The position numbers were made by a program, and so were the translations under genes. Shown here piece after piece: positions 20,076 to 27,825 of a stretch of 64,000 bases of DNA. The first letter of the stretch is position 1, and each line of letters begins with the position of its first letter. The DNA comes from Agrobacterium vitis (GTDB taxonomy: Bacteria > Pseudomonadota > Alphaproteobacteria > Rhizobiales > Rhizobiaceae), in assembly GCF_014926405.1 (NCBI RefSeq), contig NZ_JACXXJ020000005.1, positions 253,001 to 317,000 on the forward strand, read 5' to 3'. Below the pieces are notes generated by a model that did no database searches, was not told the origin of the DNA, and was given only the letters and a program-made list of their open reading frames with translations.

Positions 20076-20110
20076 GGCTCCGAAGCGCCGATTGCCTTCG
20101 GGGCCTTTTT
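20076..20110 (+). terminator. Rho-independent terminator
   Basis: GGCTCCGAAG pairs with CTTCGGGGCC, followed by TTTTT. It lies 170 bases beyond the nearest plus-strand gene, which leaves room for a small RNA at about 19960-20110. Confidence 0.8.
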
Positions 20111-20246
20111 CGTGGGCTGTTTTCGCAAGTCGAATCATGCGGTGCTATAAACGATTGGGAACGCCAGAGGCGCTGTGGCGAACGAAATATTCGCGCCTGC
20201 TATGACGATATTGGCACGCCGGTCCCTATGCGAACCGATCCCACCG

Positions 20247-20507
20247 TCAGTTCCAGAACTGGTCCAGCCACAGGTTCAGCCGGTTGAAGCCGGAATGGTT
20301 GACCGAATAGATCCGCTTGGTGCCCTGGGTGGCCACTGTCACCAGATTGCAATCCAGCAGGGCCTTCAAATGTTGTGAGACGGCCGGCCGGCTGATCGGC
20401 AGGCCCTTGGCCAGATCGTTCACCGTGCGCGGTGCACGGCGTAACTCTTCCAGCAAATGGCGTCGGTTGGGATCGGCAATGGCCGAGAATGGATCGATTG
20501 TCGTCAT
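20247..20507 (-). CDS. ArsR-family winged-helix transcriptional regulator
   Basis: 86 residues consisting almost only of the winged helix: FSAIADPNRRHLLEELRR, then DLAKGLPISRPAVSQHLKAL as recognition helix, then a wing TQGTKRIYSVN. No metal-binding cysteine motif is present, so it is not a classical arsenic or zinc sensor. In related genomes such short ArsR proteins often precede an AHSA1/START-domain gene, but none is seen here. Its target is unknown. Confidence 0.88.
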   Translation of the reverse strand: MTTIDPFSAIADPNRRHLLEELRRAPRTVNDLAKGLPISRPAVSQHLKALLDCNLVTVATQGTKRIYSVNHSGFNRLNLWLDQFWN

Positions 20508-20689
20508 ATGCGCAAGCTATGATACATCCTGCCGTCCGGCAAGCGCAATTGTGCGATGCGAAAATGCAATTTTATCGGGATTTTGATTGTCGTCAATTTT
20601 GCAATCCCCTTCCAGTCGCAAATGTCTTATCCCAAGTCTCGAGATATTTGCAAAAGCAATCCGATGCCAATCTTCAATCGCTCATCGGA

Positions 20690-21457
20690 TTACAGGAAAA
20701 ACAAACCGTCCCAAAACAGTTTCAGCCCGGCAATCAGCGTCATGGCATAGATCAGCGGATAGAAGGTCTGCGCTTTCATCCGACGCACCACCATGGCACC
20801 GGCCATGGTGGACAGCAGCGCCACCGGCAGCAGGCTGAGCGATAGGGTGAAATTGCTGAAATCCAGCTGGCCGAGCGCGATATAGGGAATGACCTTGATG
20901 GTGTTGAGGCAGGCAAAAAACCGCACGCTGGTACCGGTATAGGTCTTTGGATCGAGCTTTAACGGCAGGGCATAGATTTCAAACGGCGGACCGCCCGCAT
21001 GCGCGACAAAGCTGCCATAACCGGCCAGCGTGCCCCAACCCGTTGCAGCCACCGCGCGCTGTGGTTTTGCCGGTCTTGCATCATGGCCTTCGCCGCGCAA
21101 GCGGCGCAGGAAATAGCGCCCGGCAAACACCACCGTAATGGCCCCGAGCACGAGCCGCATGGCGTCAGCCGGGATCAGCGCCGATGTGGCCCAACCAAAG
21201 GCGATCCCGGCGATGGCGCCGGGCAGAAGCAGGAAAAACGTGCGCCAGTCGCCATGGTGGCGCCAGGCGTGCAGCGCGACCAGATCCATGACCAGCAGGA
21301 TCGGCAGGAAAATCGCCGCAGCCGTCATCGGCGGTACGGCGAGCGCCAGGATCGGTACGCCGAGCAGACTGAAGGCGCCGCCCAGACCGCCCTTGGACAG
21401 GCCGACCAATACGACGGCGGGAATGGCGGCAAGCAGGAATGAGAGATCTGGCAGCAT
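20690..21457 (-). CDS. TauE/SafE family sulfite/organosulfonate exporter-like permease
   Basis: 255 residues with about eight hydrophobic segments. Conserved family features are the N-terminal VVLVGLSKGGLGGAFSLLGVP and the repeat-related GYGSFVAHAGGPPFEIYAL. The family moves anions such as sulfite, sulfoacetate or other organic acids across the inner membrane. Substrate cannot be read here. It lies upstream of the ArsR gene on the same strand with a 180-base gap. Confidence 0.86.
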   Translation of the reverse strand: MLPDLSFLLAAIPAVVLVGLSKGGLGGAFSLLGVPILALAVPPMTAAAIFLPILLVMDLVALHAWRHHGDWRTFFLLLPGAIAGIAFGWATSALIPADAMRLVLGAITVVFAGRYFLRRLRGEGHDARPAKPQRAVAATGWGTLAGYGSFVAHAGGPPFEIYALPLKLDPKTYTGTSVRFFACLNTIKVIPYIALGQLDFSNFTLSLSLLPVALLSTMAGAMVVRRMKAQTFYPLIYAMTLIAGLKLFWDGLFFL

Positions 21458-21806
21458 GGATGGTCGAATTTCCGCGATGGTGTCTTGGGGTGCTGGTATC
21501 TGTAGGGATGGGTATCTTCCCCAGAAGGCGGCGGCTGTCTCTGACAGTTGGTGTTGATCCTTTCCTCAGTCCGGTCTATCGACTTCCTGCAAACATGGCG
21601 AGATCCTTTCGCCGCAGAGAGAGTGCCAACAAAAACGAGAGCAACAGAGGCTTCAGCATCATTCTTTAAATCACAATCGGTTTAAAGGGAAAGCGTGCCG
21701 CAGACATGACGTGCTACAGCACCTTATATGCCCTATATAAAGGGTGCAGGGCGCTTTGGCCCGGGTCGCCTCCCTTGCTCTTGCCATGAAGAAGACGGAA
21801 ATCGCC
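21458..21806. other. Divergent region between tauE-like and thiE-like genes
   Basis: About 350 bases without a supported gene. It contains a decayed palindromic repeat (21664-21687) followed by a GTGCTACAGC-type module near 21710, the same order of modules as in the intact copy at 35376-35472. Confidence 0.5.
21664..21687. repeat. Degenerate copy of the TTCTTTAAA palindrome
   Basis: CTTTAAA and TTTAAAG surround TCACAATCGG. Compared with the intact copy at 35376-35419, the outer arms are lost. Confidence 0.6.
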
Positions 21807-22469
21807 ATGTCCAAGTCGCCCAAGTTCCAAAGCCGCTGTCGGCTTGTTCTTATCACGCCGCAGATTGCCGATGTGCAGATGCTTGCCACGACTGTCGGCA
21901 ATGCCTTGAAGGGTGGCGATGTCGCCTCGGTGATCATCCCGCAATATGATTTTGATGACGATACGTTCCAGGCCCAGGCCGAAGCGGTCGTGCCGCTGGT
22001 GCAGGCAGCGGGTGCCGCTGCCATCATCGCCGACAATAGCCGGGTTGCCGGTCGCGCCAAGGCCGATGGCCTGCATATCAGCGGCGATGTCGAGGCGCTG
22101 GCCGAGGCGGTGGAAAAATTCACCCCGAAGATGATTGTCGGCTCCGGTGCGGCCCGCGACCGGCACCATGCGCTGGAGGCTGGCGATGCCGACCCCGACT
22201 ACATGTTTTTCGGCAAGCTGGATGGCGATATCAAGCCGGAAGCGCATTCGAAAAACCTGGCCTTGGGCGAATGGTGGTCGTCGATGGTGGAGATCCCCTG
22301 CATCGTCATGGGCGGCGCAGATCCGCAATCGGCCCTGGCTGTCGCTGAAACCGGCGCGGAATTTGCGGCGCTCTCCAGGGCGGTGTTTGACGATCCGGAG
22401 GCAGCCGCCACCGTGGTTGCTCAGGTAAATGCTTTGCTTGACGAAAAAGCGCCACGGTTTGAGGATTGA
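21807..22469 (+). CDS. Thiamine-phosphate-synthase-like TIM-barrel protein
   Basis: About 220 residues resembling the ThiE/TenI fold: CRLVLITPQ at the first strand, then AAAIIADN, GLHISGD, MIVGSGAARDRHHALEAG, DYMFFGK and CIVMGGADPQSALAVAETGAEF. The pyrophosphate-binding and serine/threonine residues of true ThiE (GVSTH, THTKP-like loops) are altered, so thiamine phosphate synthesis is not assured. ATG at 21807 is preferred, with 21786 possible. Its stop overlaps the TTG alternative start of the next gene, which suggests an operon. Confidence 0.72.
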   Translation: MSKSPKFQSRCRLVLITPQIADVQMLATTVGNALKGGDVASVIIPQYDFDDDTFQAQAEAVVPLVQAAGAAAIIADNSRVAGRAKADGLHISGDVEALAEAVEKFTPKMIVGSGAARDRHHALEAGDADPDYMFFGKLDGDIKPEAHSKNLALGEWWSSMVEIPCIVMGGADPQSALAVAETGAEFAALSRAVFDDPEAAATVVAQVNALLDEKAPRFED

Positions 22470-22477
22470 ACGCCTCA

Positions 22478-24088
22478 ATGACCATTGCCTTGCCCCGTCT
22501 TGCCCTAACCCGTTTGGCCAAATTCCGGTCGCTGTCTGGACGATCCGTCTGTGCAAGCCTGGTTTTGGCGCTGGCATGTCCGACGGTCATGGATATCGGT
22601 GCTTATGCGCAGGTTCCGCCTGCGGCATCCTCACCTCCGGCGGCGAAGCCTGATGTGAAGGCGGGTGAGGGCAAATCAGGCGAGGCTGCCGATCAGGCCT
22701 CTCCTGAGACGCCATCGGAAAAGGTTGGGGAGCAAGGGCGAGGCCCAAAGCCGGGGAACGAAATCGAGGTGCCAATCGCTCCTGACGATAAAACGGCTCC
22801 CGAAAACAGCCCTGGCTCTGACGAGACAAACGGTTTTGTCAGGTCGAGCGGGCTTTCCGGTCCGGTATCGGGTGAGGATGCTGGCAAGGTACAGCGGCCG
22901 GGCGTGAAGGATGCGGGACCGGCTGGCGGTATTACGCTGATGGAGCGCATGGGTATTCCGCTGCCGGATCTACCGCCGGAAAAGCCCTATACCGGCAAGG
23001 TCGATCTTGCCTATGGCGCGTTCCAGCGCGGGCTGTTTGCCACCGCCTTCGATTACGCCCTGCCGCTCGCCGAGAAGGGCGATCCCGCCGCGCAGACATT
23101 GATTGCCGAGCTGATGACCCGTGGTCTGGCGGTCAAGCGCGACATGAAGGGAGCGGCCTTCTGGTATGCCAAGGCCGCTGCGGGTGGCGATCCGGCGGCA
23201 ATGTTCAAATATGCGTTGATGTTGATCGAAGGGCGCTTTGTCTCGCCGGATCGCAAGCTGGCCGATGACTATATGCGCCGGGCAGCGGAAGCGGGCAATG
23301 CGTCGGCCCAGTTCAACTGGGCGCAATTGCTGGTCTCGGAAAATCCCGGCAAGAAGGGATTGCTGTTGGCGCTGCCTTTCTACGAGCAATCGGCGGAACA
23401 AGGCATCGCCGATGCGCAATATGCCGTCGCTCAGATCTATCGCAACCTGCCGGACGTGCCGGCGGAAAAGCGACAGCTGGCGCGCGAATGGCTGGTGCGG
23501 GCGGCGCGTGCCGGTTTCGATACCGCCGAGCTTGATATCGGCATCTGGTTGATCAACGGCATTGCCGGGCCGCAGGATCTGGAACAGGGCTTCAAATGGT
23601 TGCGGATTGCCGCCAATCGCGGCAATGTCGCTGCCCAGAACCGGCTGGCGCATGTGTATGTGGCGGCGCTCGGTACCCGTCCCGATCCGGTCGAGGCGGC
23701 GAAATGGTATGTGCTGTCGCGTCGGGCGGGCCTTGCCGATCCTGCTCTTGAGGATTTCTATCTCGGCCTGCCCGACAGCCAGCAGAAACAGGCAATCGAA
23801 GCGGCCAACAAATACCGGACCGGCCAGCACAGACTGGGTCGCCCGGTATCGAAGGCCCAAGGCTCACCGACGGGCAAAAATGGGGCGAGGGACGAGGTCA
23901 GCGACATCATCAGCAAGGCTGCAAAGCCGGTGACGCCACCGCCCATCGACCCGACCGGGCTTCCGGGCGTCTCCCTGCCTCCTGTGGGGGGCAAGCTCCC
24001 AAATGACGTCCCCAAAAATGATGCAGACAAGGATGAAAATCCCGAGGATGGCACCGATGTGCCGGATCAGCCGCCCGCCGCCCCCTGA
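22478..24088 (+). CDS. Exported Sel1-repeat (TPR-like) protein
   Basis: About 536 residues. A signal segment (SVCASLVLALACPTVM...AYA) leads to a Pro/Glu/Lys-rich low-complexity region of about 100 residues, then at least six Sel1-like repeats of about 36 residues (AKAAAGGDPAAMFKYALML, RRAAEAGNASAQFNWAQLL, EQSAEQGIADAQYAVAQIY and others), and an acidic proline-rich tail. Sel1 solenoids mediate protein contacts in the periplasm; rhizobial relatives include ExoR-like regulators, but no direct match is claimed. It follows the thiE-like gene without a gap. Confidence 0.82.
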   Translation: MTIALPRLALTRLAKFRSLSGRSVCASLVLALACPTVMDIGAYAQVPPAASSPPAAKPDVKAGEGKSGEAADQASPETPSEKVGEQGRGPKPGNEIEVPIAPDDKTAPENSPGSDETNGFVRSSGLSGPVSGEDAGKVQRPGVKDAGPAGGITLMERMGIPLPDLPPEKPYTGKVDLAYGAFQRGLFATAFDYALPLAEKGDPAAQTLIAELMTRGLAVKRDMKGAAFWYAKAAAGGDPAAMFKYALMLIEGRFVSPDRKLADDYMRRAAEAGNASAQFNWAQLLVSENPGKKGLLLALPFYEQSAEQGIADAQYAVAQIYRNLPDVPAEKRQLAREWLVRAARAGFDTAELDIGIWLINGIAGPQDLEQGFKWLRIAANRGNVAAQNRLAHVYVAALGTRPDPVEAAKWYVLSRRAGLADPALEDFYLGLPDSQQKQAIEAANKYRTGQHRLGRPVSKAQGSPTGKNGARDEVSDIISKAAKPVTPPPIDPTGLPGVSLPPVGGKLPNDVPKNDADKDENPEDGTDVPDQPPAAP

Positions 24089-24231
24089 ATCGCGCAGGGA
24101 CTTGAATTGCGCCAGATTTTGTGGTCTTGAACCGCTCAATCTTTGCACGCCGCTAAAAGGGCCGCGCCCGACCTCCATCCTGTTGATGGCGGATGACGGC
24201 CTGCTGCATCATTCAGTCTAAGGAAACCGCT

Positions 24232-25032
24232 ATGGCTCGCTCAGCCCTTCTCAATGTCATGGTCCAGGCCGCCGTCAAGGCCGGGAAATCCCTGTCGCGC
24301 GATTTTGGCGAGGTGCAGAACTTGCAGGTTTCGGTGAAGGGTCCCGGCGATTTCGTCTCCCAGGCCGATATGAAGGCTGAAAAACTGGTGCGCGAGGACC
24401 TGCTGAAGGCCCGACCCACCTATGGCTTCCTCGGGGAAGAGGGCGAAGAGATCAAGGGGACCGATGGCGCCCATCGCTGGATCGTCGATCCGCTGGATGG
24501 CACCACAAACTTCCTGCACGGCATTCCGCAATTTGCCGTCTCCATCGCCCTGGAGCGCAATGGCGAAATCGTCGCAGGCGTGATCTTCAATCCGGCCACT
24601 GACGAGCTTTACACGACCGAAAAGGGTGGCGGTGCCTTCCTTAACGATCGTCGTATTCGCGTTGGCGCCCGCAAGGCGCTGTCGGATTGCGTGATCGGTT
24701 GCGGCATGCCGCATCTGGGCCGCGGCAATCACGGCAAGGCGCTGCTGGAACTGCGCCATGTGATGGGCGAAGTGGCTGGCGTCCGCCGCATGGGGGCAGC
24801 GGCCCTGGACCTCGCCTATGTCGCCTGCGGCCGGTTCGACGGTTTCTGGGAAACCGGCTTGCATGCCTGGGATATCGCCGCTGGCCTGTTGCTGATCCGC
24901 GAAGCGGGCGGCTTCGTCAGCGATATGTCGGGCGGAACCGATAGTCTTGAGCGTGGTGACATTGTCGCGGGCAATGAATATATCCAGAAGGCGCTGCTGG
25001 AAGTGGTCAAGCGGCCCTTGCCGAAGGCTTGA
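24232..25032 (+). CDS. suhB: Inositol monophosphatase family protein
   Basis: 266-residue Mg-dependent, lithium-sensitive phosphatase. Metal-binding motifs are visible: FLGEEGEE, VDPLDGTTNFLHG and, near the end, HAWDIAAGLLLIREAGG. Family members dephosphorylate inositol-1-phosphate; SuhB in enterobacteria also joins rRNA antitermination. ATG at 24232 is supported by AAGGAAA upstream. A hairpin terminator follows at 25060. Confidence 0.93.
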   Translation: MARSALLNVMVQAAVKAGKSLSRDFGEVQNLQVSVKGPGDFVSQADMKAEKLVREDLLKARPTYGFLGEEGEEIKGTDGAHRWIVDPLDGTTNFLHGIPQFAVSIALERNGEIVAGVIFNPATDELYTTEKGGGAFLNDRRIRVGARKALSDCVIGCGMPHLGRGNHGKALLELRHVMGEVAGVRRMGAAALDLAYVACGRFDGFWETGLHAWDIAAGLLLIREAGGFVSDMSGGTDSLERGDIVAGNEYIQKALLEVVKRPLPKA

Positions 25033-25059
25033 TCGGCTCAAGCGCCAGCATGGCTTTTT

Positions 25060-25086
25060 CGGCGCTTTCGCAAAAGCGCCGGTTTT
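25060..25086 (+). terminator. Terminator after suhB
   Basis: CGGCGCTTT pairs with AAAGCGCCG around CGCA, then GTTTT. It separates suhB from the MotA-like gene. Confidence 0.7.
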
Positions 25087-25216
25087 CGCTTCAATTCGAC
25101 ATGAATTTGAACTAGCCTCCGTCCACTTCATGCTGCCTGGGTCGAGCCTTTCACAGGCTTGACCCGTGGTTTGCGAAAGGGATCGACCGCTTGCCTGTAA
25201 TGGAGACGTGCTGCCA

Positions 25217-26230
25217 ATGACGGATGTGGATGTGGACGCCCCGGACGCTGAACCGGCCCGTTACGGCTCGAAACTGTCAAGCCCGGCACCCATTATTCTG
25301 ACGATGCTGATCTTTCTGATCCTCATCGGGTTCATTGCGGCCATTCTGTTTCGGCAGGCCGAACAGGCATTTTACACCAATCCGGGCCTGAATGGTCTTA
25401 TTCTCGGGGTGTTGGCCGTCGGCATCATCCTGATTTTCGCCCATGTGGTCGGGCTGATTTCGGAAGTGCGCTGGTTCAATCATTTTCAGCGGTCCGGCAC
25501 TGCGGATAAGTCCGGACGCGAGCCGAAATTGTTGGCGCCGATGCGCTCCCTGCTGGGCAATCGCCGCTCAACCGGCCTGTCAACGACGCTGCTGCGTTCC
25601 ATCCTTGATTCCATCGCCACCCGGCTGGACGAAGCACGCGACACCTCGCGCTATCTGATCGGCCTTCTGGTGTTTCTCGGCCTGCTCGGCACCTTCTGGG
25701 GCCTGATCGGTACGATCAGCTCGATCAGTAATGTCATCCAGACATTGGATGCCGGTTCCGGTGGGCAGGGCAGCGATGTGCTGCAAACCCTGAAAAACGG
25801 TCTTTCCGCGCCGCTTGCCGGCATGGGCACAGCATTTTCCTCGTCGCTGCTGGGCCTGTCCGGCTCGCTGATCCTCGGCTTTCTCGATTTGCAGGCTGGC
25901 CGCGCCCAGAACCGATTCTATACGGAGCTGGAGAACTGGCTGTCTTCCGTCACCGATACCGGTTCCGATCAACCCGTACCGGCGGGCGTTTCCGGTCACG
26001 ACATTGAGCGGTTGCTGGAGCAGATGAAAAAGATTGCCCAGCAGCCTGCCTCCGGCTCCGACCGGTCGGCAGCCGCGCTGAGCGGCTTGTCGGATGGCAT
26101 CCAGGGGCTGGTGAAGAACATGCGCAATGAGCAGCAAATGCTGCGCGACTGGATCGAAGCCCAGCAGGAAGACACCCGTGCCATGCGCAAGGCGCTGGAC
26201 CGGTTGAACGACAAGCTCGGGAGCAAGTAG
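25217..26230 (+). CDS. MotA/TolQ/ExbB-like proton channel subunit
   Basis: About 337 residues. Two N-terminal membrane helices (PIILTMLIFLILIGFIAAIL and LILGVLAVGIILIFAHVVGL), then a MotA/TolQ/ExbB core with LIGLLVFLGLLGTFWGLIGT and APLAGMGTAFSSSLLGLSGS, and a cytoplasmic C-terminal tail with heptad-like helices. It lies three bases before the OmpA/MotB-like partner, so the pair forms a stator-type complex across the inner membrane. The substrate motion or envelope target is unknown. Similar pairs are chromosomal in many Rhizobiales and unlinked to flagella. Confidence 0.85.
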   Translation: MTDVDVDAPDAEPARYGSKLSSPAPIILTMLIFLILIGFIAAILFRQAEQAFYTNPGLNGLILGVLAVGIILIFAHVVGLISEVRWFNHFQRSGTADKSGREPKLLAPMRSLLGNRRSTGLSTTLLRSILDSIATRLDEARDTSRYLIGLLVFLGLLGTFWGLIGTISSISNVIQTLDAGSGGQGSDVLQTLKNGLSAPLAGMGTAFSSSLLGLSGSLILGFLDLQAGRAQNRFYTELENWLSSVTDTGSDQPVPAGVSGHDIERLLEQMKKIAQQPASGSDRSAAALSGLSDGIQGLVKNMRNEQQMLRDWIEAQQEDTRAMRKALDRLNDKLGSK

Positions 26231-26233
26231 ACC

Positions 26234-27265
26234 ATGGCCCTGGGGCGCAACCGCAAGCGGGATCGCGGCGCCGACTATTGGCCGGGCTTTGTCGATGCCT
26301 TATCGACGCTGCTGATCGCCATCATGTTCCTGCTCACCGTTTTCGTGGTGGCGCAATTCGTGCTCAGCCGGGAAATTTCCGGCAAGGACGAGGTGTTGAA
26401 CCGGCTGAACAACCAGATTGCCGAGTTGACGCAAATGCTGGCGCTCGAAAAGGGCGGCAAGCAGGATCTGGAAGACGCGCTGGCCAACCTGCAATCCTCG
26501 CTGGATACGTCCGAGAAGGAACGCAGCCGTTTGCAATCCCTGCTCGATACCGGGGCGGGCAATTCGGCCCAGGCCCAGGTGAAGATCGGCGAACTCAGTG
26601 GCAAGCTCGATGAGCAGCAGCAGGTCAGCGCCCGCGCCATGAGCCAGATCGACCTCTTGAACCAGCAGATCGCCGCACTTCGCGCCCAGATTGCCGCTGT
26701 CGAACAGGCCTTGCAGGCCTCGGAGGCCAAGGACCAGAATTCACAGGCGAAAATCGCCGATCTCGGACGGCGGCTGAATGTGGCCCTGGCCCAGAAGGTG
26801 CAGGAACTCAATCGCTATCGCTCCGACTTTTTCGGACGCCTGCGTGAAATCCTGTCGGATCGGCAAAATATCCGCATTGTCGGCGACCGTTTCGTGTTCC
26901 AGTCAGAAGTACTGTTTCCCTCCGGCGGTGCCGACATGAACCCGCAAGGCCAGGAGGAAATGGTCAAGCTCGCCAATGCCCTGATCGATCTTGCCAAGGA
27001 AATTCCCCCCGATATCAATTGGGTGCTGCGCGTCGATGGCCATACGGACAATGTCCAGCTGTCAGGCAATGGCCGCTATCCGGACAATTGGGCACTGTCG
27101 GCTGCCCGCGCCGTCTCGGTGGTCAAGTTCCTGATTTCCAAGGGCGTCCCCGCCGACCGTCTGGCTGCTGCCGGTTTCGGTGAATTCCAGCCGATTGCCC
27201 CGGGCGATACACCTGAAGCTCGCGCCCAAAACCGGCGGATCGAGCTGAAGCTGACGGAGCGGTGA
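26234..27265 (+). CDS. OmpA/MotB-like peptidoglycan-binding partner of the proton channel
   Basis: 343 residues. A short basic N-terminus (GRNRKRDR) and a single membrane helix WPGFVDALSTLLIAIMFLL carrying the aspartate typical of MotB proton paths, a long coiled coil (about 50-185) and a C-terminal OmpA-like domain with RVDGHTDN, NWALSAARAVSVVKFL and AQNRRIELKL, which binds peptidoglycan. It is the stator partner of the upstream MotA-like protein. The long periplasmic coiled coil suggests reach to the cell wall or beyond. Confidence 0.88.
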   Translation: MALGRNRKRDRGADYWPGFVDALSTLLIAIMFLLTVFVVAQFVLSREISGKDEVLNRLNNQIAELTQMLALEKGGKQDLEDALANLQSSLDTSEKERSRLQSLLDTGAGNSAQAQVKIGELSGKLDEQQQVSARAMSQIDLLNQQIAALRAQIAAVEQALQASEAKDQNSQAKIADLGRRLNVALAQKVQELNRYRSDFFGRLREILSDRQNIRIVGDRFVFQSEVLFPSGGADMNPQGQEEMVKLANALIDLAKEIPPDINWVLRVDGHTDNVQLSGNGRYPDNWALSAARAVSVVKFLISKGVPADRLAAAGFGEFQPIAPGDTPEARAQNRRIELKLTER

Positions 27266-27299
27266 GACGGGCAGATGAATGGGTGGCGAGAGTCTGTCA

Positions 27300-27587
27300 G
27301 GTTCAGATTGAGCCACAGTACACGACGCGACCGCTATCATCTGCCGCTTACCCCCTCATCCCCCTGCCGGGACCTTCTCCCCGCTGGGGAGAAGAGATGC
27401 GAGGCAACCTTCTGATCCTTATCAAAAGGCGTGAAAAGCGGGCGTAATCCCTTTGATTCCGACATTAAAAGGAGTGCGCGGCTAACAGCTTGGGCTCTTC
27501 TCTCCAGCGGCGAGAGGGTGGCGGCAGAGGCAAGAGGGGGAGGCGAAAGCCGAAAAACACAAGCGTCGTGTACCGTGAGATTGAACC
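27300..27587. repeat. Composite inverted-repeat element between operons
   Basis: The 560-base gap between the MotB-like and FAD-dehydrogenase genes has no supported gene. Instead GTACACGACGC (end 27328) and GCGTCGTGTAC (from 27563) form outer arms, with GGTTCA.. and ..TGAACC beyond them. Inside lie two inverted copies of a CCCTCATCC...CTTCTCCCC module (27351-27392 and 27502-27541). A third motif at about 27615-27660, GGAAAACCGGGTTCCACTTT then CCCTGACAAACTCC, recurs at 45996-46027. Confidence 0.7.
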
Positions 27588-27825
27588 AGACCGACTCTCA
27601 ATTCTTTTGTTTTCGTTTGCCTTCTCGGGAAAACCGGGTTCCACTTTACCCTGACAAACTCCAGTATGGCTGCATCCCCTGCCTGATCCAAGCTTAATCC
27701 CGTCGGACAACAGCAGATCTGGAAAGAGCATACCTGCCTCAAGCTTGCAAGATTTTGACGTTCGCGTAAAAGTAAGCTTTTCTGCCAGGGAGAGAATGGC
27801 AGTGAAATGTGCTTGGGAGGGCGTG

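Noticed and set aside
25217..27265. Zorya defence system (ZorA/ZorB)
   Set aside because: Only the channel pair is present; neighbours are suhB and a FAD dehydrogenase, with no ZorC/D/E, and the pair sits in a core-like setting.
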